64,000 nt of DNA from Fragilariopsis cylindrus CCMP1102. Its lineage: Eukaryota > Bacillariophyta > Bacillariophyceae > Bacillariales > Bacillariaceae. The stretch is from positions 62,001 to 126,000 of the forward strand of contig FMBT01000327.1 of NCBI GenBank assembly GCA_900095095.1, given 5' to 3'. Shown piece after piece: positions 12,201 through 24,625 of this stretch (the first letter of the stretch is position 1; every line of letters starts with the position of its first letter). Made by a program: the position numbers and the translations under genes. The notes below the pieces were generated by a model. It made no database searches and had not been told where the DNA came from. It saw nothing but the letters and a program-made list of their open reading frames with translations.

Positions 12201-15200
12201 ATTTAGCTGATCAGGGCGACGATAGAGGTGATGACCGCTTCGATGATAGTACGGATGATCCAATGTACGTATTTCAGCAAGGTAAAGAAGAACAAGACAC
12301 AACTGATGCTATAAATCTAGATGAAGCACCGGGAAATGATGATACCGACCTTTTTCATATACAATCCATGGACGCAGAAAGCGATAGTGAGGACGAAAAT
12401 GAAGGTTCTACCGAAAGAAATGCAACGAATAATTATCTTAAAAGAAGTGGTGAGTCTTGAAATTTATTATATGGTACTTGATTCAACAGTAGCAAAAACT
12501 CGCGTGATGCTTCTAACTATATTGTTACACCATGAACGGACTATAAAGGTCGTGTTTCCATCAAAACGGTTGCTCTTGTTAGAAACCCAGTCCAGATCTT
12601 TAATTCCTTGAGTATGGCTAAAACTAGGTTCAAGGAATCAGAAAAAGTGGAACTATGCAAGAAATGGATCCACAAAGAATCAAATGTTCGAGATGTATTG
12701 AGCAAGCTACGACGGTAAGTAGTCTGTTTGCGAAGGATGATATTCTGGTAATTTTGCATGTAAATATAATCTCACTCTACACCACACCCAAACACAAAAA
12801 TTACAGGGGTGATTTTAATCTTATGTTTGCTACATCAGTGGTAGAAGAGGGCGTTGATGTTCAAGCCTGTTCATTTGTCGTCGTATTCGATGGTCTTATT
12901 AGCATTAAGGGTTACATTCAGATGAAAGGCAGAGCTAGAAAACAAGATGCTAAATTTTTCGTGTTTGGAGATCCACACGATGATCGACGATCAAAACTCG
13001 ATCTTTGCGTTGCCCAAAGGATGGAACGCAAGATTCAGAATATCATTGAGCAGCGAATGGGTATTTATGCTCCAACAATCCAAGGTTTTTCATCTTACGA
13101 CGAAAATAACCAAAGTCCGGCTCTTTCGAAGGAAATTGCGGCTGTTGAAGCTGGGGCGTACAAGGTTGGAGATGCAATCGTTGATATCCAATCTGCCAAA
13201 TCGCTTTTGAATCGATATTTCCTTTCCATTCCCCTTGATCCTTTTGATCGTTGCAAAAAAGAAAGCTTGATTGCATACATGCCATGTTTTGAAACTGATA
13301 GGCTTGTTCTACCTATCCACTTACCAAGTGATATCCGAAATGTGATTCTCCCTACGAAGTACAAGAATCTTCCACGAAGAGAAACACAAAAAGTTCTGTC
13401 ACTCATGGCATGCGTCCGTCTTCAGTGCAACGGGCTTCTGAACGAACGATTACTTCCTCTCACCCGGAAGGATATGCAATCTCATATTTTAAAAGTTGCG
13501 ACTCAAAAACTGGAGAAAATTGAGACCTCACCTCTCAATCTAGACGACTTTTATAGTGGCGTTCGCCGACATCTAATAGTTTATCCTTTAAAACAAGAAA
13601 GCAGTCCTCTGTCTAATTACTACAGCAAACTGAATGGAAAGGGTCATTCCTTGGGATTGATTACAACAGCACCGATTAAAGAGATCAAACCATTTCCGCT
13701 ATACCATGCAGAGTTTGGAGAGGTGATTATTTCTGTCGGAGAGCCTATGCGCATTTCATGCTCTAGCGAAGAGTTTGTTATCCTCCAACAGATGTTTCTG
13801 TTGCTCTTGAATGAAAGATGGTGTCGAAGAAGCCGTAATATATTTTACGAAACGCGCAAGAAAGATCAGTATAACGCTGTTAATAGACCATACCTCGTGG
13901 GAGTATTATCTTCAAGCGACGACTTAGATTGGGACTTTATGATGACATTGCTCAACGAGAGCAATCGACCAAAGGAAGAACGCACGCGTGTAACTCGGGA
14001 AGTCTCGTCCACTGAAGGACTGCCAGAACCTAGAATCTGGCGTACATCGTACAATGAATCCATTCAATACGTTGTTTTCGGTCCGAGCGGTAAATCTTGC
14101 GGTGCACCGGTACCATACGAGAAAGAAGGTGTTAATACGTATTGTGACTACTATAAGCAAGCTCATTCGTTAGAATTTCCACAAGACTGTCCTCTGTTTC
14201 AAGCTCAACGTATTTGGTCCCTCCCGTCAGGACTTCCAACGAAAAGCACAAAAGATCTACCAACTGACTTGAAAGAGGCCTGCTTTGACTTTGTTAATAT
14301 TCCACAGCAAGCTTTTTTTGAGGACGCTCTAGCGAATGCTCATATTGCGTCATTAAGTATATTCCTTCCTCAAATTTTATTTTTGTTCGAACGTCAACAA
14401 AAGACGGTGGCTTTCATTGAGCACTGCGAACGTCACATTTCAACGCTTGGGAGCTGTTTTAGAAAAATGGACTTTGGTAGGGTTGCAATAGCAATAACTG
14501 CTAAAAGCTGTAGTCCCGATATAAATTATGATAAATGGGAATATATTGGCGATGCGGTTCTAAAGCTGCTACAGACGGACTCTCTTCTGAAGTCGCCAAG
14601 ATTCAAACACTTCGTACAACTTTTTCATGAAGGGGATCTTTCAATGCTTCGATCCGGTAAGTCTCCGGTATCCTTACTTGATGTTGCCCATTTCCTGCCA
14701 TTTTGTTTGAAAGCTAATCGTCTTTAATTTTTCTTTCACTTAGCCATGGGTACTAACGAGAGACTCAAACAGGTAAATATACTTGGTTGAACGGTTTGGA
14801 GAAATTATCCACGGCACTGTATCGCTTCTCGATAATGATTACATCTAACCTTTCCTTCTTCTTTCTTTAAGATTTGTAATCATTTCTGTCTGGAAGATTT
14901 CATCATGATGACATCATTATCGCGTGGTAAATGGATACCAAGTCCATTGAAAATAATCGAAACTATTCCTTCAAGAGTTAAAGATACAGGTATGGGGCGT
15001 ATGAAGATTCTTGCAGATGTTATCGAATCAATATTGGGTATAGTTTACTTGGATTTTGGATACCATATAACTATGAAGGTAGGGAACGAACTGCGCGTGA
15101 CATTGCCATGGGATGAGACCGATATAAGCGTAGCGGTTGGAGAAAGTGGGGAAATTGAAAACAGCGTTTTGTTAAATGCTGTTGAAATGTGCACTGGCGC

Positions 15201-16278
15201 AAAGGCCTTCAACCGACCGAAGCTAGTTGACGAAGCCTTCACACATCCTAGTGCAATCGACGCGATAGTGCCTTCCTATCAAAGATTAGAATGGATTGGC
15301 GATAGCGTCCTGTGTCTCTGCGCTAGAGAATGGCTCTACAAGAACCTCGGTGAGGTTACATTGGGGGACTTGGTATTAGCAGAAGGCGCTATTGTATCCA
15401 ACGAAACTCTTGGCTTCGTAAGCATGAAATATGGTCTCCAACAATATCTTAACCATCGCGACCAGAGTCTTCCTAAGCGGATCGAATCGTATTGCTGGAA
15501 CGTACAAGAGGGATGTGGTCTCTGGGGTGGAGGTATGTATTTCTCCGACGACACTCTTGCACGAAACTGTGCTCGCCCATGGACTTCGTTTCTTCGTCTG
15601 TTTCTTGTTTCACTTCTCTTATTATTTTCCCTATCTTTTTCGCATGACTTTTTACCTTCCCTTTCAAGATCCGCCTAAACCAATCGCCGACATAGTCGAA
15701 GCTGTATTGGGTGCAGTCCACGTGGACAGCGATTTCGAGTCAGGGCAAGCTGCAACGATGCAGATGATGTCACCTGTATTTTCTGTGTTCAAACAAACAT
15801 TGACAGAAAAGGGAGGCGGAATCGATGCCTTTCTAAAAGTGATGAAACATCCAAAAAAATCTCTTCAAGAAATGACGGGACAACTATTGGAAGTAATGGT
15901 ATGTTCGGAACATGAATTTGCTTCCTCGTTTCTTGACGACGACGAAGAAAACAGTATTGCGATACCGCAGATCTTACACAAAGACGAATGGAGGAATCCT
16001 ATGCGGGGTGGTGATGGAGGGAGAAATGTAACATGTTACGTCTCCTTCGTGTCGTTATTAGGATTCCCCTTGTGGTAGTTGCCGGTGAAAATGCCACAGT
16101 GGCACGGAACAAGGCCTCGTCACTTGTTAGGGAAGCCATCGAACGACATTCTGAGTTGAAAAAAAGAATAGGCACATGTCGCTCGAAAGTAGAAAGCGGG
16201 TTGACTTTTGCTATTCGAAACCAAAGACGAAATCAACAACGACAGAGGAAAGGCTACGAATCCGATGGGGATGACTAG
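9265..16278 (+). CDS. DCR: Dicer-like ribonuclease (full domain set)
   Basis: Seven exons: 9265-11829, 11951-12449, 12549-12714, 12807-14656, 14744-14772, 14872-15532 and 15669-16278, all GT-AG; about 2126 residues after one missing base near 16061. Order: a ~370-residue D/N/Q/T-rich N-terminus; DExD/H helicase (GTGSGKT ~494, DECH ~662, LTAS, and helicase-C ATSVVEEGVDVQ with MKGRARK); a DUF283/dimerisation domain (~1185-1290, with SLLNRYF); PAZ-like segment (~1500-1540, VNTYCDYYKQ); RNase IIIa (EYIGDAVL ~1654, ADVIESILG); RNase IIIb (EWIGDSVL ~1842, ADIVEAVLG ~1928); and a C-terminal dsRBD-like stretch. Both RNase III sites keep the acidic E..GD and D..E residues, so it should be active. It cuts dsRNA into small RNAs. 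The 9265 ATG is the first in the open frame. Confidence 0.93.
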
Positions 16279-17059
16279 AAAAAAAGTTACAACTATACTC
16301 ATTTTAGAGTTTTCTAGGCATGGCAGCAGGATCATTCATCGATCTAACCAGAATCGTCTTGGGGAAGCGCACCATTCAATATCATCTATCACGACTGGAA
16401 CAGGTATCAAAGAGCCATCTTTGTTAACAATTTTATCACAGGCAATATATAGCTCATGGTAGTACAATTCTTTTTAGTATCAATACTAAATGGCAGATGG
16501 GCCATTCTTTTTATTATCAATACTAAGAAATGTCAGATAAGTCACCTAATCAGTATCATCTGTTTTTATTTCTACTTGCATATCATTCACTTAAAGGAAC
16601 AGTAGCTAGCTTGTTCACATTTTCAACAACAGTTGCTACTAACTCATCGTTGGCCAGCTAATAGTTTGAGGCCAATCAAAATTAATGCGTTTGAGGAAGC
16701 AAAAGAGATGCTAACAAAGGAAGCTATACTTACCTCGGGGGTATTTTGTCTTTATTTGGTGATGCATACACCAATGAACAGACTAGAAACCCTGCTCGGT
16801 TTTACAGATGGCAAGCTCAAACCAGCATAAACAAATTACATCGTCGGAGAGAATCCACTATCCATTTTTTTCCGAAACTTTCTTGTTCTTTATGAATATA
16901 CACGATTATGTCTAGGCAACAAATTAATTGAATTTTTTGTAGTTAATAATATGGTAAAAAAATAGTCTTATTTTATGGATATTGTGGTATATATAATATG
17001 ATAAATAGCTCTACAATTGTATTACAATTGTAGTAGTAGCACTAAAAAGTAGCTCTAGT
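16279..17059. other. Intergenic between Dicer and lumenal protein 3' ends
   Basis: Convergent 3' flanks. Contains an imperfect tandem duplication at about 16467-16540 (two copies of a TTCTTTTTAKTATCAATACTAA unit followed by a GCAGAT/GTCAGAT stretch) and the retroelement scrap annotated separately. Confidence 0.5.
16666..16830 (+). mobile_element. Possible Ty3/gypsy-type pol remnant
   Basis: A short open stretch reads RPIKINAFEEAKEMLTKEAIL followed later by ETLLGFTDGKLKPA. The first part resembles the linker between reverse transcriptase and RNase H in LTR retrotransposons (FEEAKEMLTKE..L, normally followed by a Y-T-DAS motif), and the second the following LGAVL..DGKP block. The DAS motif is not intact and no LTRs, integrase or protease are nearby. 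At most an old decayed fragment. Confidence 0.35.
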
Positions 17060-17862
17060 TTACTCTTCACTTTTTAGTGTTGACATATCTTTGGGTCTTC
17101 GGTTATCTGTTCCTCGATCGACCTTTGTCCATTTGTTACCGTCAGGAAATACCATTCCACCGTCTTCGAATTTAACCAACATTTTGGTTGGTCCTCCCTT
17201 TGAAGAAAAATCAACGAACTATTATTGATATTAATATTATTTTTTGAGGTTTCGAGTTTGATTCGATGAAATAAAAATTAGCAAAAAATAAAAATGAATT
17301 GATGTCAGAAAATAGTTAAAAGTGGATTAAACAAATAAAGTCGATTGATAAAATCCAGGATGAACGGAACAAATTTTATTCATTCGTTTATTTTTACAAA
17401 CATTTGCATCATCAGATACAAAAAAAGAACGAGGGGGAAACTTACAGCTGTATCTGCAGATTTTACGGTACCTTCAACTTTCCATAAATCATCACGGGTT
17501 GGACGATCGGTACAAGTTTTAGATCCTTTTCCATCATAACCGGTGACTTCGAGGATTGGGTATGGTGATCGTGTACCGTCACCTTTTAATGGCGAACCTA
17601 CAACCTTGACTTGTCGTAGACAATCAGGATGTTGTGGGTCATTATAATCTCCCGTAAATGGATTAGCTCCTCCAGTTTTCATTGCAGCAGATGCTGGTTG
17701 AGCTGATGAGGCTAAGAATGCTGCTCCAGCAACTCCACCGGCCAATAATTGTCCGAATACTTGTCTTCGATCCGTTGGCTTAGTAGTCAAAGCATCTGAG
17801 GTTGTTGTTGTTGATGCTGCAATGACGGCAGCGAGGACGAGGGAAAGGTTGATGAGCTTCAT
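17060..17862 (-). CDS. Thylakoid-lumen protein of unknown function
   Basis: Two exons on the minus strand, 17862-17446 and 17218-17060, joined in phase 0 across a 227-bp intron; 191 residues. The N-terminus is a textbook stepwise address: signal peptide (MKLINLSLVLAAVIAASTTT), then SDALTTKPTD, then a twin-arginine motif and hydrophobic stretch (DRRQVFGQLLAGGVAGAAF) ending in AQPASAA. That is the pattern for Tat import into the thylakoid lumen of a secondary plastid. The mature part (MKTGGANPFTGDYNDPQHPDC... and MLVKFEDGGMVFPDGNKWTKV) looks like a small beta-rich domain with two or three cysteines. I do not recognise the family beyond a conserved lumenal protein; a photosystem-associated role is only an inference. 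Confidence 0.8.
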
Positions 17863-18402
17863 ATTTTTGGATAGAGGTTATTGTTGTTATTATTTGTCTT
17901 GGTGGTTAGTTTTATGTGTTCTGATTTATTATGATACGTAAGAAGGTATCATTATTCTTTATAAGGTGTATTTTGTTGGTGTCGTGTGTGAAAAAACAAC
18001 AAAATCTTGACTCATCGGTTGAATAAAGTGCACAAAACCTTAACTCTACATTCGACGTGCGTCACCATCATTCTCTCATAAAAAAAATATTTTCGGACAT
18101 ACGCTTTATAGAAGCTGTCAAATTATAAATTATCCACGTCTCGATATATCTGTAGATCATTATAAGGTAATGATGTCGAGATCCATTCAAAAACTCTAAA
18201 ATTAATGGTGGAAATTTTAACTGATCTTTAAATCTGATAACTTTCAAATCGACGAATCGAATTACATCCAATAACAAAGAGTTAAAAAGTTTAAAAAATA
18301 ATTACAACAAAGATATGTGGTAACTTCTGAGACAACGACAAGAAAAGACGAACAAGAGAAATCTATTACTTTATCAAACAATAATAGTGCATCAAAGGGA
18401 TC
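17863..18402. other. Divergent promoter region
   Basis: 540 bp between the minus-strand lumenal protein and the plus-strand carrier; both promoters lie here. A TTTATAAGG element near 17957-17966 is a possible TATA-like site for the lumenal gene (reverse strand). No other feature seen. Confidence 0.45.
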
Positions 18403-20606
18403 ATGATTGGACCAGTAACAGATGCCGTAATAACAAGCATGGAAATCGGAACGACGATGTCGACTGCGACCACTGTTCTTGTTGCCGCAGTAGCACCTAC
18501 ATTAGCGGAATTAGCCTGGAACGAAATAAATAGATCCAGAATAAAAAAAGCAGCAGCTCCGTCGTCAACCACGGTCTCTTCTCTATCGAATACAATGTAC
18601 TCATTAAGAACATTGAGAGGTGGAGGTGGAATAGGCTCAGTAGTGGATAGTAAGAGAAACACAAAGACTGGGAACAAGAATAAGAACATAACGATCGAGC
18701 CAAAGAGAAAACAACAATCACAAAATTCACCAATCAACGACGACAACGACAACGACAACACCCACAACCACAATAAAGACCTAGCAACGCGTGGAAAATC
18801 AGTTGCATATATGGCGTTAGGGATGGCTCTTCATTATTTGGGTAAGTGATTCGTTCATAGCTTATAATAATGAAGGTATTTACTTCGTACCACCACATGA
18901 AACGAATCAAATCAATCCATTCCATTCCAAAATCGTATTTCTTCTACTCACAATTATTTTGTCCTTATATAGGTTATAGTTTGGCTCGTCCCATAACTGT
19001 AGCGTTATTCACTTCAAAAGCTACGGGATATCCTGGTTCGCCAGGCGCATTCCCATTTGCTATGGCATTTGTTAGTCCAATAAGTGTAATCTGTTTACTA
19101 TGGTATGGATCCATTTTGGAGAAACACGGACCAAGAGGTGCTCTAGAAAGAACAACTATAGCTTGCGCTTTCTCTTTGTTAGGAGCATCGGGTGCAATCG
19201 AAGTTGCTCAGCGATCAAATGCGGTCCTGTGGAAAACATCGATACCGGTCGTCAAGTTGATTTCTGGTCCACTATTCGTGTTTCGGGAATCTTACGTCCA
19301 ACTATTAACGAGGTGCGTTTCTTTTTTTCCTTTCTATCATTGATTTCCTATAATGTTATTATGATCATTCGCTATCTATACGAAAAATCATGGTCGTAAC
19401 GGTTTGAATTGACACCAAAAGTTATAACCAAGCGATCGTTTTTATGATTTGTGATGAATAATCTCTTACACTTCATTGCACACGCTGTATTTCTGTTCTG
19501 GGGGATGATTGTGATTCTCGTTATTTTCTTTTGTAACTTGATAATTCCTTCCATTACACATGCACGCACAATTGCCACGTACACAATTTCCATGTAGTCA
19601 ATATTGGAGCTTCATGTCAAGTGTTTTGACACCGAATGAAAGCGCGAAATGGTTTGCACCTATTGCGGGATTGACATCGATAAGTTCCGTGTTGGGTGGA
19701 ACTGCTGTTAGTTATTTGAGCGAAAGGCTCAAGTTATCCGGTACCCTGGCATGTACTAGTATAGCGTTGTTGGTTAGTTTACTGGCAAGTGGAAAGGCCT
19801 ATTCGATCGCAGAAAAAAATGGATTCAGTCCGAAACCTAGAGAGAAGAAGAAAATAAAAGTGAATAAAAAGCAACAAAAATCGGATCAGCACAATGGAGA
19901 AGACCACGAGGGAGTCCGGGGGCTAGTTGTTACGGCTAGAAAACTATTCGCACGGGTTCCAGTATTAAAAGCCTTATTTGTAGAAATCTTGGCGTCTCAA
20001 TCATTGGCGACGTTGTTAAATGTGTGTTTCGTTGCGAGCGTTGCTAAGACGATTCCCGATGATACGCTCCGAGCCGGATGGGTTGGGAACTTTTACGCTC
20101 TTATTAACGTTTTTAGTATGACTTTGCAATTCGCCGTGTTGCCATTCTTGATGCAATACATCGAGCCTAAAGATTTATGGAGATTCACTCCCTTAATATC
20201 GTTGGGCTTTACCACATTTCAAGCCTTCCAGAAAAATCCGACGTTATACGCGATCAGTGCTTCGCTGTTGGTGATGAAGGTTTCAGAATATTCCGCCCGA
20301 AGGTTGTTAGATGAAATGGTTTATGTTCCCTTGGATTTCGAAAGCCGGTTCTTGGGAAAAGAAATCATCGGCGTATTCGGATATAGATTCGGAAAATCTG
20401 TCATCTCGCTTTCATTATCGGCAATGACGTCTATTTTTGGACAATTCGATCTCCAAACAATGTCAGTCTTATCGGATTTGGCAGCCGTAGGGTGGGTAAG
20501 GGCGGCATGGAATTTGTCTTCTCTTGTTCCAACGAGGAAAGAAGCTCAGAGTCATACGACAAAAATCTTCGAAGAACGGCAAAAACAGATAGATAAACTA
20601 TTATAG
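18403..20606 (+). CDS. TLC ATP/ADP-translocase-related (MFS-fold) carrier
   Basis: Three exons: 18403-18841, 18973-19312 and 19598-20606; 595 residues. A short first helix and a poorly conserved hydrophilic stretch (~50-130) lead to about 11-12 membrane helices. The segment PLFVFRESYVQLLTSQYWSFMSSVLTPNE...AKWFAPIAGLTSISSVLGG resembles the mid region of plastid and bacterial nucleotide transporters (TLC/NTT family), where WSF/WGF, the EAKRFY-like block and the GL.S..S/A.L.GG block recur. A basic loop (KPREKKKIKVNKKQQK) follows. NTTs exchange ATP for ADP or import nucleotides across plastid membranes. This copy is divergent, so substrate is unproven; an MFS protein with only fold similarity is the alternative. 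Confidence 0.65.
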
Positions 20607-21166
20607 TGTAGTATATTTCTTTCGCTCATAACACAATTAAAAGAAAGAAAAAAAATCCATTAGACAGAATGATGCACATTGTTCACGTAATTTATCTTGA
20701 TCGCTACGTCTGCAGTACTGAAGCTTATATTCATACCTCGTTATAAAGAAACCTACTACTAAGCTTTATGTACAAATTTAATTTTGGATTTATTTTAAGA
20801 AAGTTTGGGTTGGAGAACGAATTTTCTAAATTAGATTATGACCATCAGTGTGCGGAAGTCTTCCTGCTCCTACATTATGCATATAGTAGCAAAAATTTTC
20901 GTCCTGCGATTCTATCGTGCACCATTCGATCTTATTGAAGCATCCTTTACTTGTTCATCAGCGAAGAAATACCACACTGGAATAATACGTTTCCCAGAAA
21001 CAGTGTTGGTGGCTGTTTTCGAATCAGGATAGGCAACGTGTCTCTTTTTAACGGACAAATTTCTTTTCTTCATCAAGAAAATGAACATCAAAAGTAAAAA
21101 TAAACGTATTGAGCCACGAAGAGTAGTCATTTATTTATTTGTTGATTTTGTTTGTTTGAAAGTTTG
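20607..21166. other. Convergent intergenic region
   Basis: Between 3' ends of the carrier (plus) and the plastid membrane protein (minus). A few short frames with no recognisable content. Nothing else seen. Confidence 0.5.
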
Positions 21167-23160
21167 TTAAATATAACGCGAAATGAAGCTGTAAAAGGTG
21201 ACGTAGTAGGCACGGACTAAAGCCTTCAGGTCGTCCGCCGAGGTGTCGCCTGCAATGTCTTGGAGTCGGACCCACACAGCATACAGATTAGTTACTAAAG
21301 CTCTGAATTGAGCTTCGCTAGTTGGGCCGGGTGAGTTTGTGTCTATATATGTCTGAAGACAAACGTCCAAATTGCTGGAGCCTACGCATCCCTCAACACC
21401 ACCAGCTAATGTTCCCTGAATCCAAAACCCAATAGGAAGTTGAAAAAACTCATAACAACCAAATAAAATCGCGGCGCTCGCGGCGGTAGTCGAGTACAAT
21501 GAAAACCATTCAGCTCCGGACCTCCTTCGTACTTCTTTTTGTTTCTCCACAGGGCCATAACAGAATCGTCCATATAGAACATCAGCGTACCAGCGCGACG
21601 AAACCGCCGCCAATGCGCCCAACAAAGCGTATACAATAGAAGATTCAATATTAGTAGGGCTGAGTCGGCCACTCCACACATAAAATTGAGTCAAAGCGGT
21701 TTCCCCGTACTCGGTCTTGAGGACACTGATATGCGTGAAAGGAGAAAAAAATTGAAAAAAGGGATAATTAATTAGTATGACGTGTGATGTAGGAAGAGAA
21801 CGTTCGATTTGTAATCTGAAATGCTTGACTATTAAGCAATGGGGTTATAACACAAGATGGTACATGTTTTACTCTTCACATGTGATACACACCCTACAAA
21901 AATACACATCATTTCCCGACAACTTACTCATATTCTAACCATCGTGTTATGTCCGCAAATACTTCTACGAGATCGATTGCTGTTACTGCTGCCGCAGCTG
22001 TTACTGCTGCCGCAGCCGCCGTCGTTTCAGTGGTACCGGTAGTAATACTAGTATCCGGCTTGAGTTCCTTTGGATTGGCAATATTCTTTTTTTGTGACGG
22101 TAACAAAAACGGGAAATTGAGTTTTTGTTCCTTCCTCTTTTTTTCTTCATGAAGGAGTTCTAACATAAGTTGATTTTCTTTGTCTCGTTTCTGCTTTGAC
22201 ATAGTCGCCCCTACTTTCACCAATTGCGATGGAATTGCGGCAACAAATATACTACTAATTTTGCAATACTTTCTGGCACTCCCACAGCTTCAAATAACGC
22301 ATAACTCGCGGAATTGGCGATGAAATAATCACTGTCTGAAATACCTTGAGTCAACAACGACGATTTTTGTCATCATCGTCGTCGACGTTATTGATATTGA
22401 TATTGGTATTGTTGCTGCTATCATCAGACGACGATTCATCGTCATCTTCTATTTTTATTTTTGGTTTTCCTCCACGTAAAATGAAATTAATCGCAACGGA
22501 AAAAATCGCACCTATTACACCCCCAATTGACTCTCCAAGACTTGCGGCTATTAAATCAGTGGACGTAGTAGGAATTACTGTATCGACGACAGTTTCTATC
22601 GCAGCGACGCTTGAACTCGTTACTTCATCTTGGTTACCAATACCAACACCACCAACACCATTTAACGACAATCCTGCCAAATCAAAATAATCCCAATAGC
22701 AAGAAAAGCTCCGACAATTTTACTGTCGTTCTGTCTATTGTCGTAGTCGACACCATATATAATAGTTGAACTAGCACCAACAATTGTACTATTGCTGCCG
22801 GTTTCGCCAGCGACGATATTAGTAGAAGAGGAATCACTGCTTGTTTGAGGTTGTTTCATTAATAAGCATATACTAGGAGCAGTACTTTTGATTTGTATTG
22901 GTATTATCTCTCTGATATTGTCATAATAATTATTCCTCCCATTTCGTCTTCTTCTTGGTATGATTCGGTTGCTGCGGCATGACGACAAATGCGTCGCAAC
23001 TAAGAATCAACGATGATCCTCCGCCAAACTTCTTCTTATTCACACTACTGCTTATAAGAGTAGTAGTAGTAGTAGTAGTAGTAGAAATGGCAACAATAAG
23101 AGACACCACAAATAGCCGTCGAGCCACCCACGTTCGTGTCCATGTCACCGAACCATCCAT
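21167..23160 (-). CDS. Plastid-targeted membrane protein of unknown function (frame-broken)
   Basis: One gene spread over four frames on the minus strand plus a 202-bp intron (21927-21726). Breaks lie near 22937, 22665, 22353 and 22245; three fit a missing base (GATTTGG, ACAAAAATCG, TTGCCGCAA contexts) and one fits an extra base. With these the model is 597 residues and in phase. The start at 23160 gives a signal peptide (WVARRLFVVSLIVAIS) and a CDAFVVMP plastid motif; an upstream ATG at 23235 would put RQRQRRRRK before it. Later parts: helix KIVGAFLAIGIIL, IGGVIGAIFSVAINFIL, an acidic D/S/N tract, VYLLPAIPSQLVKVGATMSK, a charged coiled-coil (KENQLMLELLHEEKKRKEQK), then a C-terminal domain with two helices (ESSIVYALLGALAAVSS, AASAAILFGCYEFF). 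Family not recognised. Confidence 0.6.
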
Positions 23161-23235
23161 TACTTTCCTCCGTCTTCGTTGACGCTGTCGTTCTGAGTCT
23201 ACATTCACGTATCGAAAAGATAATGACGACGACAT

Positions 23236-24625
23236 GGAATCGCTATATTATCATCACTTTCGACTAACCCGATATGTATCTATAATATTTAATGTATGCT
23301 GGATATTATAAATTGTGAATTCTATCTATCTCGAACACAAACGCTCTCTTTCTTCCTTTCTTTGTTGCTTTCTTTCCTGTCAGTTGTGTCTTTCATATAA
23401 TTTGTTCCATTGTTCTCCATTGGCAATGATTGTGATTGACGAAGAAAAATCAAACAAAAGAAATTTAAAAATCGACGAGTCAGATAAGAAAAAGAAGAAT
23501 CCGATGGTACACGTGCAATTGATGTAATCACTAATAATACAAGGATAAGGTTAAACAGATCTTTGACTCAATGGACTCAATTGTATTCAATACATTGTAA
23601 CCCGGAGGCACATACCGTTCGAAAGTTATGTGCATTAAGAAGAAGAAAAGAAGAAGGATACCGACGATGGATTCCTCACTCTTTTTCTAAATATAGCATT
23701 AATTAGCTTTAGGAACGCGAATAAGAATAATTTCCCATCTCCCCCGTATTTTGAACTTTAATTGTTAACTAAGTTACTCACTTGTTTGTTAGCCATATAA
23801 CAACCACTTACTTATTCATTAGCCCAAACAAAAATAGAAGCAACATCAATTTCATGAGAACAGAAATAAATGAATTAATGATGTGTTAGACACAAAAACA
23901 ATCTATCACATCTTGTTTTGTTTTGTTTTGCTCTGTTTTATTTCCTATACCAGCATACCATGCATGTACTGTATCATCAATACATAACAGAAATCTGGAA
24001 TCTTAGATTTCTATAAATCTACATTGATGAGATGCCAATCATAGAGCAATCAATTACATCAATAAAAATAATGAAATAGATACAATACATTCCATATAAA
24101 TGCAATAATATTTAAAATTAGATGTGTGAGAAGTCCTCACCCCCTCTCTCTCTCCCCTTCCTTATTAAGAACGGTTCAATACTGTAAATATTTGACAAGC
24201 AATACTGTTCATCTGTGAAATCTTTTGGTATATCTCTGGTCCAGCAACACCTATAACTACTGTACATTCAGCTGCCTCTATGATGCTGAAGCTCCAACTA
24301 ACCCAGCCATAATATTTTGTTACTGGTACAATTATTGTACAGTATTCGAGAAAGATGAGAAGTAAGGCAGGGCAAAAGGGGGAAACAAAACAGCTGTTGA
24401 AGAGCAGATCAGGTAACGACGCGCGCTGTCTTTTGTACTGCAACTCTGCAGTGAAAAGAACTAACTACGATGCATATAGTATGGATAAACAACAACAATG
24501 AGAAATTCAAAAAGATCCGATGGCAACATTTCACTTTCGAACATAACTGTAGAATATCAGTAAGATAACAACTTGAAAGCAGAAAAGTCGAGGAATAGTC
24601 AATCTAATTCCAGATACTGTACAGT
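23236..24625. other. Long intergenic region
   Basis: 1.39 kb AT-rich stretch between divergent genes. It includes a 92-codon minus-strand open frame (24165-24443) with no start context or recognisable domain, and CTCTCTCTCTCCCC near 24144. No supported gene. Confidence 0.45.

Noticed and set aside
24165-24443. 92-codon minus-strand ORF in intergenic DNA
   Set aside because: No recognisable domain, no splice partner, no composition typical of the real genes nearby.
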